Positions 32,816 to 42,346 of a stretch of DNA of 64,000 nt are shown piece after piece; position 1 is the stretch's first letter, and every line of letters starts with the position of its first letter. The translations under genes were made by a program, and so were the position numbers. The notes beneath the pieces were generated by a model. The model was given only the letters and a program-made list of their open reading frames with translations, made no database searches and was not told the DNA's origin. This DNA is from Branchipolynoe longqiensis (taxonomy: Eukaryota > Annelida > Polychaeta > Phyllodocida > Polynoidae), in contig CM059187.1 of assembly GCA_030323885.1 (NCBI GenBank), positions 139,224,415 to 139,288,414 on the forward strand, written 5' to 3'.

Positions 32816-33150
32816 CAGACGGGATGGCCGAATGAGTTGAGCATCCGTCTCCCGTTTTTGTAGATCATGGGATTCGAACCCATGGGTTTGAACTCCGGTC
32901 GAGTCAAACCAATGACATAAAAATTGATACTTGTAGCTTCCTCGTCAGGTGCTCGGCATTATTAGGATAGGGCAAGGACTCGTTTGCATAGTATCAGGAT
33001 AATGTGACTGTGTGGGATATCGGTTCATGGTACCGACAGTCTGGTCTCCCAGTGGGACAGCACTATAAAGTCACCATGAGTGTGCACTGTCACAAGTCGG
33101 TACCCATCCTGATATGACCTGAGATGTTGCAAGGACATAAAATAACAACT
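32816..33150 (+). mobile_element. tRNA-derived SINE, head type b
   Basis: The head reads CAGACGGGATGGCCGAATGA, GTTGAGC..., with a doubled B-box region (GGGATTCGAACCCATGGGTT then TGAACTCCGG). The body is the same as in head-a copies. Confidence 0.85.
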
Positions 33151-33793
33151 AACAAATAAAGCATATTGGTGCATTTATTGTGGAAGGAACCATTTCAGAG
33201 TTTGCACTGCCTTAATAATAACTACTAAATGTCTGCGCTTGGTAAACATAAAATATAGGGGAATACTTGCTTTCTCCATCATTCAAACCCTGTACTAGTT
33301 GGCTGGTGGAAGAACAGGCCAACCATCCTGGCTTAAAGTAGTTTACTTATCACATAGTGCTATGTGCAGACCCCATTCACTGCATCCAGCACTATAGACA
33401 ATGGAAGTGTGAGCAAGTATTACCTGGCAGTGTCCCACCTCTACCTCAAGTTTGCTGATGTTGAGCGAGGCCTGCAGCAAGTATTTACTTAGCGTATACC
33501 CTCTAACACAAGCTACCCATGAAGTGTTATGGTAATTAGAGAACAGCCAATTAGTAGCGGTTAATTAAAAAATACTTTTGTTTTTCTTCTTGAAGATTTA
33601 TACTGCATATCATGGATAAGGTTGAATAGTTTTGTTTTCACCATTAGACAAGTGGTCGATAGAAAGCCTAAGCCTACACTTTTACCGACCCAAGGGATTT
33701 TTAACCTCCCACACCACAGACATGGTATGAGAGCAACTGGCCTTTGGTGACGCCGTAAGTTATACACGTGGTCAATTGGCAGAGGTGATGGGC

Positions 33794-33794
<1 letters not shown>
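33151..33794. other. Unassigned stretch with one possible tiny exon
   Basis: At about 33429-33476 a 48-bp open segment is bounded by plausible splice dinucleotides on both strands (minus translation ASLNISKLEVEVGHCQ). I cannot tie it to a gene and do not call it. Confidence 0.3.
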
Positions 33795-33824
<30 letters not shown>

Positions 33825-33825
33825 G
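33795..33825. repeat. TA microsatellite, left of the DIRS pair
   Basis: (TA)n with a few interruptions directly abuts the mini-DIRS. A longer (TA)n abuts the far end of the full DIRS at 39235-39294. Confidence 0.9.
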
Positions 33826-34144
33826 AGATTAGTTAGACGAATCTTACCTGGGTATAGATGATGGATAACTATTGTTTTACCGAGGTAGGAGCCTCGGGTA
33901 GACGTGGGCGAGGGAGAAGGAAGCACATCCGGGTCCAGCAATCTTTACCTACTAATTCAGGATAAAAATGATTCCAAAAAACCCAAAAACTATGGTCATG
34001 TGACCTAATCTTGGTACAAGTGATTGAATAGACGTGGCAGGGCGTGGTGGGTGGGCCCTCGCCCACGTCTACCCGAGGCTCCTACCTCGGTAAAACAATA
34101 GTTATCCATCATCTATACCCAGGTAAGATTCGTCTAACTAATCT
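33826..34144 (+). mobile_element. Palindromic 'mini-DIRS' non-autonomous element
   Basis: Two 89-bp arms (33826-33914 and 34056-34144) are perfect inverse copies, starting AGATTAGTTAGACGAATCTT and ending GACGTGGGCGAGGG, around a 141-bp centre. Just inside the left arm, AGAAGGAAGCACATCCGGGT then CCAGCAAT equals the inside of the 5' ITR of the neighbouring full DIRS (39166-39192). TTCAGGATAAAAATGAT equals (inverted) the DIRS 3' end at 34203-34221. It is best read as an internally deleted DIRS relative in opposite orientation. No coding capacity. Confidence 0.75.
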
Positions 34145-34322
34145 ATTTTACCTCGGTATACCACCTCTGGCTAGCCGCAGGCTAGGGAGACCTTTACGTA
34201 ATATCATTTTTATCCTGATATTCCTGTTAGTTACTATTCTATTATCAAGTCTTATTTAAGTATGTTTGTACAATTGTTATGACAAAAAAGCGAAAAAGTG
34301 CACTTTGTCTCACCTGTGTCTT

Positions 34323-35264
34323 TTAGTTGGTGAGTAGCCTCTGTGTGATAGGTTGAGGCTTCTCTAGTCGCTTGTGATAATGTTTTGCAAACGATCTAGC
34401 AGTTTTCCATCCTGCATGAGCCAGGATCCGTTTCACGGAAATGCCAAGTAATCTGGCCTTAGATACCATTGCACCACGTGTAGAGTGCGATGAATATCTG
34501 TTTGTGTTTACTCCTGAAAGTTTTAACACAGTCATGGTCCATCTGGCGAGGGTGTCCCTCGAAATGCCCTTGTGTGGCTTAATAAAGCTCACCAAAAGCT
34601 GCCTTGAGTTGCGTATTGTTTGTGTCTTGGATATATATGTCCGTATTGTGGAGACTACACATAACTTGCGATCCTCTGTGAAACTAGTGACACTTATTGT
34701 CGACAGGGGATCACCTAAACGATTTGATTTCAACAAAGTTGTTAGATCAAACGTTGCTTCCTTGCTATCGATTTCAAGACCATTGAGCGACAGGGCGACT
34801 ATAGTTTGGCCCCTGTGTCCTGTAACGAGCAAAGCTACTTTGAAGCCTAATAGCTTAACGTCCAGGAACTTATTCTCTGGCCAGTCCTTGAAGAGTTTAA
34901 ACACAAGAGAAACATCCCAAAACCTATTATATTTGGGTTTGGGAGGGTTCCTCTGATAAATTGATCGTATGATCCAGCAAATAACATGATGTTTTCCCAT
35001 TGTTTCGCCATTAATCCTAGGTAGGATTATTGAGAGCGCACATCTGGCTGCATTGATAGCGCCATACCCTAAACCTTCGTCTTCCAAAAAACGTAGGAAA
35101 CGTCCTACCTGGGATATTGTTGGGTTCATAGGCTTAACTTTCTTAAGTAAGCAATAAATACCCCATTTCTTTAAATATGTGGTATACATTTTTACAGTTC
35201 CCTTCCTCCAGGCGTGAGAGACCAAACGTTGTTGTGTAATCTTATCCAAGCCGAATTGTTCCAA
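34323..35264 (-). CDS. DIRS tyrosine recombinase (integrase)
   Basis: A 313-residue phage-integrase-like recombinase that would insert the circular DNA copy of the element. The N-terminal SAM-like DNA-binding part covers roughly residues 10-110. The catalytic part has Arg151 (GHRGQT), His260 and Arg263 (HSTRGA), HAGW at 283-286 and the nucleophile Tyr296 (SFAKHYHK). This R-H-R-Y set in this spacing is typical of DIRS recombinases. The chosen Met (35264) overlaps the RT ORF end at 35192 by 73 nt, a normal DIRS arrangement. It appears intact. Confidence 0.92.
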   Translation of the reverse strand: MEQFGLDKITQQRLVSHAWRKGTVKMYTTYLKKWGIYCLLKKVKPMNPTISQVGRFLRFLEDEGLGYGAINAARCALSIILPRINGETMGKHHVICWIIRSIYQRNPPKPKYNRFWDVSLVFKLFKDWPENKFLDVKLLGFKVALLVTGHRGQTIVALSLNGLEIDSKEATFDLTTLLKSNRLGDPLSTISVTSFTEDRKLCVVSTIRTYISKTQTIRNSRQLLVSFIKPHKGISRDTLARWTMTVLKLSGVNTNRYSSHSTRGAMVSKARLLGISVKRILAHAGWKTARSFAKHYHKRLEKPQPITQRLLTN

Positions 35265-37162
35265 ATATTTATTTTAAAAAGGAATGCTACCAAAGGAGTC
35301 GTCGACACGTTTCCGTGGCGCGCTAACGGTCCCTGATGTTTCAGATTTCCTCGGTATCTTGGGAAGCGTAGCATGCTTTTGGCCGTCGCGACTAGTCTCG
35401 CTAGCCAGGGTTGAGTATCCCATTCGGGGACGATGAGGATAGCGTGTGTTTTCTCCATTAGTATCTTTCGGGCGACTTTGCTAATAATGGTAAAAGGGGG
35501 GAAAATGTAAAAGAAATGATTTTGCCAAGTTAGCGAGAAGGCATCTATGTGCCAAGCATTTGGTTCTGGGTGCCACGAAACATATTTCTCCAGTTTAAAG
35601 TTATTACGTGAAGCAAATAAATCTATATCCGGCCAGCCCCATAATTTACAGATTTGTTTGAAAATTGATGGGTTTAGTGACCACTCTAAGTGGTCATGGA
35701 AATGGCGACTCATCTTATCGGCAAGGCAATTCTGCATTCCGGGTATGTGTGTTATTGTTAACCAGACGTCAAACTTTTGCGCCCAATTCCAAATGAGTAG
35801 TGCTAACTCGTTACACTTAATAGATTTTGTACCTCCCATATTTCTGACATAAGCCATGGCTGTGGTGTTATCCGTAAGGATACGAACATTATTTTTGGGT
35901 ACTTTAACAAGGCTGGTTAAACCTAAGTAAATGGCTCGTAATTCTAAAACATTAATATGTTCAGAAATTTCCGATTCTAGCCATCGTCCCCCCGTTGCTA
36001 CATCATTGCGATGTGCCCCCCAACCTTGGAGTGACGCGTCAGTCGTAACTGTAGTATTGGGCTCACCCATTCGAATGGGATTGGGGGAGTTATCAAAGTG
36101 ACTTAGCCACCAAAAAATGTCGGCTAGTCCACTTTCAGAGATAAACATTGTCTTTTCAAAGTTACCCTTGGCGCGGGCCAAAGCTAGATTTTTATCGATT
36201 TCCAGGGACTTAATGTGTGCGGCCCCATATAGAATAGCAGGGCTGTATGAAATCATTATACCGATTAAGACTGCGACCTGTCTTATCTTTGGCCTAGAAA
36301 TGTCTAACAGCTGTATCGCTGTGTCCCGCAGCTTATCTTTCTTTTGTTGTGTAAGTGACACGGTCATGGCCGTCGTGTTCAAAATGAAGCCTAGACACTT
36401 AAGCTGCTTAGTAGGAGAAAACACAGATTTCTTAGCATGGATGAAGAAACCCAAGTTTGAGAACAGTTGACATAAATCTTGAACGGCGAGCTCGCATTGT
36501 TCGAAAGATTGTCCCATAATGAAAGAATCATCAATGTATGGAAACATACAATGACCCAGTTTAGCCATGTGTGAAAAAACCGGTTTCAACAACTTAGTAA
36601 AAAGTCGTGGCGCACACGCCAAACCATTAGGTACGCAGGTAAATTCAAAAAGCTGGTCATTCCAAACAAACCGTAAATATTTTCGAAACCCCTCTTGAAT
36701 AGGGACGGTATAGTAAGCATCTCTTAAATCAACACTCGCTAGCCAACACTCTGGGGTGATCAGATCACGAGCTGTTTCTAAAGAAAACATTTTGAAATGT
36801 TGGTATTCAATGATTTCATTCAATTTAGTTAAGTCTAAAATCATGCGAACAGACCCATCTGGTTTAGGAGTGGAGAAAATATTGGAAATGAATTGACCTT
36901 TAGTATGTTGTACTCGTTTGACAATGCCTTTGGCTTCAAAAACCCCAACCTGTGCATTTAGTTGGAATTTTTCGTGTGAATTGAACTTATATGGAAAAGG
37001 TGCTCTTTTCTGTACAGGGAATTCTGTGAAAGGAATAGCAATGCCTCTAACAATACTAAGAACCTGTGGGTTAGTGGTTAATTGTTGCCATTGTTCTAAA
37101 CAATTAACAATGTTGCCCGCTTGAAAAAGGCTTACGTCAGTTTGAGTTTCCTCTGTGACCAT
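35192..37162 (-). CDS. DIRS reverse transcriptase / RNase H / methyltransferase-like polyprotein
   Basis: A 656-residue protein. RT occupies about residues 60-265: FSTPKPDG at 96-103, first catalytic Asp145 in SVDLRDAYY, PNGLACAP at 178-185, and the YIDD box at 209-212. RNase H follows (about 370-485): Asp375 (TTDAS), Glu407 (LELRA), Asp431 (LTDNTT) and Asp482 (LADKMSR). Residues 513-600 (DLFASRNN, YVSWHPEPNAWHIDAFSLTW, FPPFTII) match the Dam-like methyltransferase domain described for DIRS elements, with FPPF in place of the DPPY-type motif. No stops or frameshifts. The start at 37162 lies 39 nt after the gag C-terminal frame ends. Confidence 0.95.
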   Translation of the reverse strand: MVTEETQTDVSLFQAGNIVNCLEQWQQLTTNPQVLSIVRGIAIPFTEFPVQKRAPFPYKFNSHEKFQLNAQVGVFEAKGIVKRVQHTKGQFISNIFSTPKPDGSVRMILDLTKLNEIIEYQHFKMFSLETARDLITPECWLASVDLRDAYYTVPIQEGFRKYLRFVWNDQLFEFTCVPNGLACAPRLFTKLLKPVFSHMAKLGHCMFPYIDDSFIMGQSFEQCELAVQDLCQLFSNLGFFIHAKKSVFSPTKQLKCLGFILNTTAMTVSLTQQKKDKLRDTAIQLLDISRPKIRQVAVLIGIMISYSPAILYGAAHIKSLEIDKNLALARAKGNFEKTMFISESGLADIFWWLSHFDNSPNPIRMGEPNTTVTTDASLQGWGAHRNDVATGGRWLESEISEHINVLELRAIYLGLTSLVKVPKNNVRILTDNTTAMAYVRNMGGTKSIKCNELALLIWNWAQKFDVWLTITHIPGMQNCLADKMSRHFHDHLEWSLNPSIFKQICKLWGWPDIDLFASRNNFKLEKYVSWHPEPNAWHIDAFSLTWQNHFFYIFPPFTIISKVARKILMEKTHAILIVPEWDTQPWLARLVATAKSMLRFPRYRGNLKHQGPLARHGNVSTTPLVAFLFKINIWNNSAWIRLHNNVWSLTPGGREL

Positions 37163-37200
37163 GTCAGGGCCAGGCTGCTGAAAAGTTTGTGTGGCGTTCT

Positions 37201-37494
37201 CTACTTGTTCCCTGGTTTGGGGAACTGCGGCTTGGGGACAAAGTCCCGTTTGTAACCGCGGTTGTCGTTCCAGCTTGAGGATTGTCTGTCGCCTCGACCT
37301 CTTCCCCTCTGGCTGAATGCGAAGGATGGGCCTCCCCTGAACGGCCTTCCTCCTCGGCGGAAGCGAAAATCCGTGCGGCTGCGGCGGAACCCGAGTGGGT
37401 TTTGTGATTTACGGCCCTTGAGTTCCGTGTTCTTAGCACTCTTAGTGTCCACCTCTACCTGCTTGTACAAATAAGCAAGCTGACCCCCAAACAT
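37201..37494 (-). CDS. DIRS gag-like protein, displaced C-terminal part
   Basis: The frame following the probable frameshift encodes DKSKMFGGQLAYLYKQ, then an Arg/Gly-rich tail (RRGGRPFRGG, RGRGRGDRQ), as is usual for nucleic-acid-binding ends of DIRS and Ngaro gag proteins. In-frame upstream sequence without stops extends back to about 37545, so the listed Met is only the first ATG of the open piece, not a real start. It should be read as the continuation of the ORF at 37455-38513. Confidence 0.7.
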   Translation of the reverse strand: MFGGQLAYLYKQVEVDTKSAKNTELKGRKSQNPLGFRRSRTDFRFRRGGRPFRGGPSFAFSQRGRGRGDRQSSSWNDNRGYKRDFVPKPQFPKPGNK

Positions 37495-38513
37495 CTTGGA
37501 CTTGTCCAGAGGTTTGCCTTTGATGGGGTAGGTCCGGAATAGACGGTGTATTCCTTGCCGTCATGGTCCGTCATCTTCTTTGACCGGGCGACCTCTTTGC
37601 CCGCGTCGGTGGTGACGGATTTAAAGACATTTTCGAAGCGGCGATGTGTCATATAGTTGCTCGCTGCAGCGAGCAAGGCAATGCCCCTATCCATTACCCG
37701 AGCTAAGGACGAGAACTTATTCTCGGTCTGCATGCGGTTAGCAATGGGGATAATAGAAGTGAAGGAGCCCAAAACTGCCTTATGAATTACAGAAAGGGCA
37801 GTTTCATAGCGGCGACGTTCGTCGGACAGATGGATGCCAGCATCCATCTCCTTACACACCGTAGCGGGAATACCTTTGACGCCGGAAATCTGTTCCGTCA
37901 ATTTATTAATGACCTCAACTGGTTTGAACGTTGTAAAGTGGCCATTGACGGTATTCCTCATCATGGTTGTGGTACGCACCTTCTTCGCCTTTTTCTTGAC
38001 AATCTTCTTGCCAACCTTAGCGCCTATTTTGGCGTACACTCCCGCGCGTTCCGTATCGGAATCGGATTCCGTGGAAGAGGAGTCGTTTGACGAGTCCGAG
38101 GACGAGTCTTTCTTTTTCTTTGACTTCTTAGGGCGTTTAGCGTTTGAGGCTTTGGTGAACTCGTCACCTGAGCTGCTCACAGTGCGGCGTCTCTTGCCGC
38201 GCGCTTTCGGTTTCGGAACCTCGGGGGCCGACACCGTGTCCTCCTCGTCATCCGAAAAGTCCTCCCAATCCTCATCAGGGATTTGGGGAGGGCCCGCAAA
38301 GGAAAGAGCCTGGAATTGGCGCATCTTGTCGTCCATCATGGCTGCCATCTTAGCCTCCCAATCACTTGGTTGAGGTGGCTGGTCACTGTCCCGGTCGGAA
38401 ACCTGTGCCCCAGGCTGTGGAGACGGCGGAGCCGTAGGCGCTGGTGACGAATCGTAATCCGTAGGGGCAATGCCCTCTGCTGCCGCAGGCTGCTTATTCC
38501 GCCGAGTGGCCAT
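37455..38513 (-). CDS. DIRS gag-like protein (N-terminal, frameshifted)
   Basis: The first ORF of the element, 352 residues as read. It is Pro/Ala-rich at the N terminus and acidic at 80-92 (DEDWEDFSDDEED). Two basic clusters that could act as nuclear localisation signals (KPKARGKRRR at 101-110; KRPKKSKKKK at 126-135) are followed by a Ser/Asp run (137-155). The conserved-looking part covers about 190-320. After residue ~325 the frame turns into a short meaningless tail (to SR-stop), while another frame continues as a plausible RG-rich C terminus. A one-base indel near 37535-37545 is inferred; a programmed frameshift is the alternative. Confidence 0.8.
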   Translation of the reverse strand: MATRRNKQPAAAEGIAPTDYDSSPAPTAPPSPQPGAQVSDRDSDQPPQPSDWEAKMAAMMDDKMRQFQALSFAGPPQIPDEDWEDFSDDEEDTVSAPEVPKPKARGKRRRTVSSSGDEFTKASNAKRPKKSKKKKDSSSDSSNDSSSTESDSDTERAGVYAKIGAKVGKKIVKKKAKKVRTTTMMRNTVNGHFTTFKPVEVINKLTEQISGVKGIPATVCKEMDAGIHLSDERRRYETALSVIHKAVLGSFTSIIPIANRMQTENKFSSLARVMDRGIALLAAASNYMTHRRFENVFKSVTTDAGKEVARSKKMTDHDGKEYTVYSGPTPSKANLWTSPRCLGVSLLICTSR

Positions 38514-39189
38514 CGGTTCCTGTAACGACCAAGGTGTTACTTAACCGGAATCATCTCAACGACACAAAGTGTAACCAGTAAACTGGGTTGAGGTATATGG
38601 TACAGAATAGCGTGTATTACAACGTTTCAGTACAGGCGTGAAGCTAAGTTTTGCCGTAGGGTTATGGTAACGAAACCAACCAAACGGTTGCCCACTCTCT
38701 CTGTTCCGTACACTTCTCCCACCCGCGGCTACGACGCCAGCAAGTTGTAGAAAATATTACGAAACTCGGAGGTTCGCCTTAAAACCGGTCTGGGGTGTTT
38801 ATAAAAAACACCCAGAAGCATCCCCAACAACATCCTCTATTCAGGATCCGGGAGAATTTTCTTAGGAAATGAGCAACTCGGGTTACCATTTCTCCCTGTC
38901 TCAAAAACAGGTGTCGATAGAACAAAGGACTATCGGTTTCGTAAGTGCCAGCGGCACGCAGTGTTCTATCCTCAAGTAAAAAACACGTACAAAGTCCAAA
39001 TTGGACCTGAGAAAGTTCTGAACTTTCATAATGTGATGCTATAATGCATCATACACAGTTTATACTAAATTTGTCATTACTTACTTTGTGATTAAGTAGA
39101 GTTAGTAGATAAATCCTGTTGGAGCAACTCACAAACGTCCTCCCGTTGTGAGTCACTTATGCTAATTGCTGGACCCGGATGTGCTTCCT
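38514..39189 (-). promoter_or_regulatory. DIRS 5' leader with several hairpins
   Basis: The untranslated leader holds inverted repeats: GGGTGTTT/AAACACCC near 38792-38812, GATAGAACA (38915-38923) with TGTTCTATC (38962-38970), and GTGCCAGCGGCAC (38945-38957) inside the latter. The outer end (39166-39189) is the block shared with the mini-DIRS. Promoter function is inferred from position only. Confidence 0.45.
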
Positions 39190-39234
39190 TCTCCCTAGCC
39201 TGCGGCTAGCCAGAGGCGGTATACCGAGGTAAAA

Positions 39235-39294
<60 letters not shown>
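39235..39294. repeat. TA microsatellite, right of the DIRS
   Basis: A near-pure (TA)n of about 55 bp abuts the ITR. Confidence 0.95.
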
Positions 39295-39297
<3 letters not shown>

Positions 39298-39680
39298 GTC
39301 CTTGTTGCTTAATCAGGTCAGCTGTATTAATATAGAAATGGTTCTATTAATTATGATATATTATTATTAACACACCATATCTTAAGCCCCTGTGTTCTTG
39401 TGGTGCGTTCCGGAGAGAGCTTTGTATCATATTACATTCGTAATCATGACTGATGTTCCAATAATCCAATAATGTTATAGTCAATAGCCTATAACTACAT
39501 AGAGAGGGATAATAGCCTACCAAATCAGCCGGGAGTAAGTATGCCATCAGTTTGCAAAGATGGTATAAAATACACAGCCACCTGAACTAAGAGTAAGAGC
39601 TCACAGCCCGAGGTATTAACCTATAAATATATTGAGGAGTGGTGTAACATCACTGTGTAATACAGTGATAGATATTAGAA
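39295..39680. other. Unassigned stretch
   Basis: No gene or known repeat family recognised. Confidence 0.35.
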
Positions 39681-39684
39681 ATAA

Positions 39685-39970
39685 GCCAAATTTTTCACTT
39701 GTCCACCGGACAAGTCCAGTGTGATTTTCACTTGTCCGTCTGAATTTTCACTTTTCCACAGTACTTCTTATAATATATATATATATATACATGGGTGTGC
39801 ACGCATACATGCATATATATTATTATAGAACAAAGCTGACAATGGAAAGCAAACAAAATCGCGAAATACCTGTTTTTCAGCACAAAATTTCACTTGTCCA
39901 ACGGAAAAGTTCAAGCCATATTCTACGTGTCTGTCCCTATTCTCACTTGTCCCGGACAAGTGGACATGCT
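39685..39970. repeat. Inverted-repeat block built on CACTTGTCC
   Basis: TTTCACTTGTCCACCGGACA at the left and CACTTGTCCCGGACAAGTGG at the right are both near-palindromic and inverse to each other. Further TTTTCACTTGTCC and TTTCACTTGTCCAACGG copies lie between, with a (TA)n near 39773-39789. Possibly a small foldback element. Confidence 0.6.
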
Positions 39971-40060
39971 CTTATTTCGAACGCTGTAATATACTATCAA
40001 ATCAGTAACGGATAGTATGAGACACATTTGAAAAGATGGCCTAAAACACCCTGTGCGGTG

Positions 40061-40737
40061 CATGACATGTCTATTATACAGGCAATAGCACCGCACTATG
40101 TGACCTGCACGTGTAAACATTGAGGAGCCACAGTCAGCAGCCTCTCCACACTCATACCACATGACATGTCTATTGTACAGGCAATAGCACCGCACTATGT
40201 GACCTGCACGTGTAAACATTGAGGAGCCCCAGTCAGCAGCCTCTCCACACTCATACCACACACCGCCAGCACCACATGACATGTCTATTGTACAGGAAAT
40301 AGCGCCGCACTATGTGACCTGCACGTGTAAACATTGAGGAGCCCCAGTAGGCAGCCTCTCCACACTCATACCGCACACCGCCAGCACCACATGACATGTC
40401 TATTGTACAGGCAATAGCGCCGCACTATGTGACCTGCACGTGTAAAGATTGAGGAATCCCAGTCAGCAGCCTCTCCACACTCATACCGCACACCGCCAGC
40501 ACCACATGACATGTCTATTGTACAGGCAATAGCACCACACTATGTGACCTGCACGTGTAAACATAGAGGAGCCCCAGTAGGCAGCCTCTCCACACTCATA
40601 CCGCACACCGCCAGCACCACATGACATGTCTATTGTACAGGCAATAGCGCCGCACTATGTGACCTGCACGTGTAAACATTGAGGAGCCCCAGTCAGCAGC
40701 CTCTCCACACTCATACCGCACACCGCCAGCACCATAC
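40061..40737. repeat. 115-bp tandem repeat (6 units)
   Basis: Unit: CATGACATGTCTATTGTACA, GGCAATAGC, GCCGCACTATGTGACCTGCA, CGTGTAAACATTGAGGAGCC, CCAGTCAGCAGCCTCTCCAC, ACTCATACCGCACACCGCCA, GCACCA. The first unit lacks the last ~15 bp. It abuts a MITE-A. Confidence 0.9.
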
Positions 40738-40745
40738 ACTTGCTC

Positions 40746-41082
40746 TTAAAGCTGCATAGTCCCATGGTTTTGAGCTTCCTGAGATAAATATAAATGGTTG
40801 ATTGTTATAACCTACCTTACTTTAGCTTGAAGTAAATTTTATTTGAAGTGGCTAACTTTTGAGATATTTGAAGTGCAAACATGGAAAATAAATTTTGCCA
40901 GGCATGCCGAAACTCTGGCTTCTGCAATAAAAAGTTCTATTAATTTACCCCAGTATTTCCTTCTGTGTGGTGACAAATGTTTGATAAGTGCACCAGTATC
41001 CAAGTTAGATATGTAGCATCACATCTAGATATTTGCTTTGGTTTTGAAAATTTGATATTTTCATCGGACTTTGCAGCTTTAA
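40746..41082 (+). mobile_element. MITE-A copy
   Basis: TTAAAGCTGCATAGTCCCAT to ATCGGACTTTGCAGCTTTAA. Confidence 0.85.
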
Positions 41083-41482
41083 TGCCCATCACGCCACCAG
41101 AACTACACCTAAGACCCCACAATTAATAAGACCAACCTTGTCTGGTTCTAATAACCTCGCTAATCCACTGATGTAGGCCCCATAAACTGCCAACATTAGT
41201 TAATGCCAAGTCAAATGCCAAATCCTGTAAACAATGCGGCAGGCTTGCAGGCGTTAACCCCGGGATCAGTTCCCATAGCCTGGCCCTGCTCCACATTATT
41301 CTTTCAGGTTTATTTTCACAATTTTGCTGCCGTCAGAAGTTGCTTCTGGATATCAGGGACTTCGTCAGGGCCCCAGCCCTACACAGTGCTAGTTAGGCCC
41401 GCCTCCCAAACCAACCCTCATAGCTTTGTGACTGCCAGGCTTAAACACAATCACTTGATTGATGAGCTTAGTTCACAAAGCT
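41083..41482. other. Unassigned stretch
   Basis: An open frame at 41203-41562 runs from here into the SINE and has no recognisable domain. Confidence 0.35.
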
Positions 41483-41805
41483 GGTTGAAGTTTTACGTCC
41501 TGGCAACATCTAAGGTCATATCAGGACGGGTACTGACTTGTGACAGTGTGGAATCATGGTGACTTTATAGTGCTGCCCCACTGGGAGACCAGGCTGCCAG
41601 CACCATGACCTGATATCCCACTCAGTCATATTATCCTGACACTGAGCCAACCGGTCCATGTCCTATCCTAATAATGCCGAGCTCCAGGCTATGAAGCGAC
41701 AAGTATCAATTTTAAAGTCATTGGTTTGACTCGACCAGGGTTCGAATCCCATGATCTACCAAAACGGGAGACGGACGCTCAACTCATTCGGCCATCCCGT
41801 CTGGT
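41483..41805 (-). mobile_element. tRNA-derived SINE, head type b
   Basis: Inverted full copy, GTTTTACGTCCTGGCAACAT to CATTCGGCCATCCCGTCTG. Confidence 0.88.
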
Positions 41806-41822
41806 TAGTTCACAAAGTACCA

Positions 41823-42250
41823 TAGAGCCTCGAAATACAGACCCAACGCGTTCTGATTTAAATTCCGAAATAGACCTGGATTTGTTTTAATAAGGAATTT
41901 AAAGATGTATGGTTTACCCTGTGCTGGTATGAGAGTGAAATTAATTCCTTATGGGGTGTTTATAGTTTTCAATTACGAAACCTAGCAACATACCTAGTCC
42001 AATAAACTAAGGTTGGACTGACCTATTAGTCTCATACAGGTCCACATCCCCTTATCCAAAGGTTTTTTTTCCCTAGTATATAAATGAACTGCAATAATAT
42101 TTAGTCTTTATTTCTCCCACATAGTGTGAATATTTATAAGTTTTTAATGCAGTATTAATGTGTGATGGCTACCATTATTCTGAAATCCAAAAATATTTGA
42201 ATTCCGAAACGCAACTGGCCCCATGGATTTCAGAGGTGGACCTGTCTTAC
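41823..42250. mobile_element. Possible old TIR element
   Basis: CCTCGAAATACAGACC at the left and the inverse CCTCTGAAATCCATGG at the right, with ACGCGTTCTGATTTAAATTC against GCGTTTCGGAATTCAAAT. Diverged; only one copy seen. Confidence 0.4.
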
Positions 42251-42346
42251 CCTTTTCTCTTCTCATTTCACTATCGTTTATGTTAAAATTGTTTGACATT
42301 TCAATTTCTACTGATAAGAATCTCCAAAGATTGCAAGCTTAATAAG

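Larger units (their letters stand above)
34146..39234 (-). mobile_element. DIRS-type tyrosine-recombinase retrotransposon, near complete
   Basis: This 5,089-bp element is bounded by 45-bp inverted terminal repeats (34146-34190 and 39190-39234; TTTTACCTCGGTATACC...CTAGCCGCAGGCTAGGGAGA) with one mismatch. In the 5' to 3' direction (minus strand) it carries a leader, a gag-like ORF, RT/RNase H/methyltransferase-like ORF, and a tyrosine recombinase overlapping it by 73 nt. DIRS elements replicate via a circular intermediate integrated by the recombinase, leaving no target duplication. Intact RT, RNase H and recombinase motifs plus near-identical ITRs imply recent activity; the gag frameshift argues this copy is now defective unless it is read through. 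An internal complementary region was not located inside the ITRs. Confidence 0.93.

Noticed and set aside
33429..33476. Possible 48-bp exon
   Set aside because: Splice dinucleotides fit on both strands, the polypyrimidine tracts are weak and no protein family was recognised.
34441..34956. 171-codon plus-strand frame and similar plus-strand frames across 34.4-38.4 kb
   Set aside because: Shadows of the minus-strand DIRS genes.
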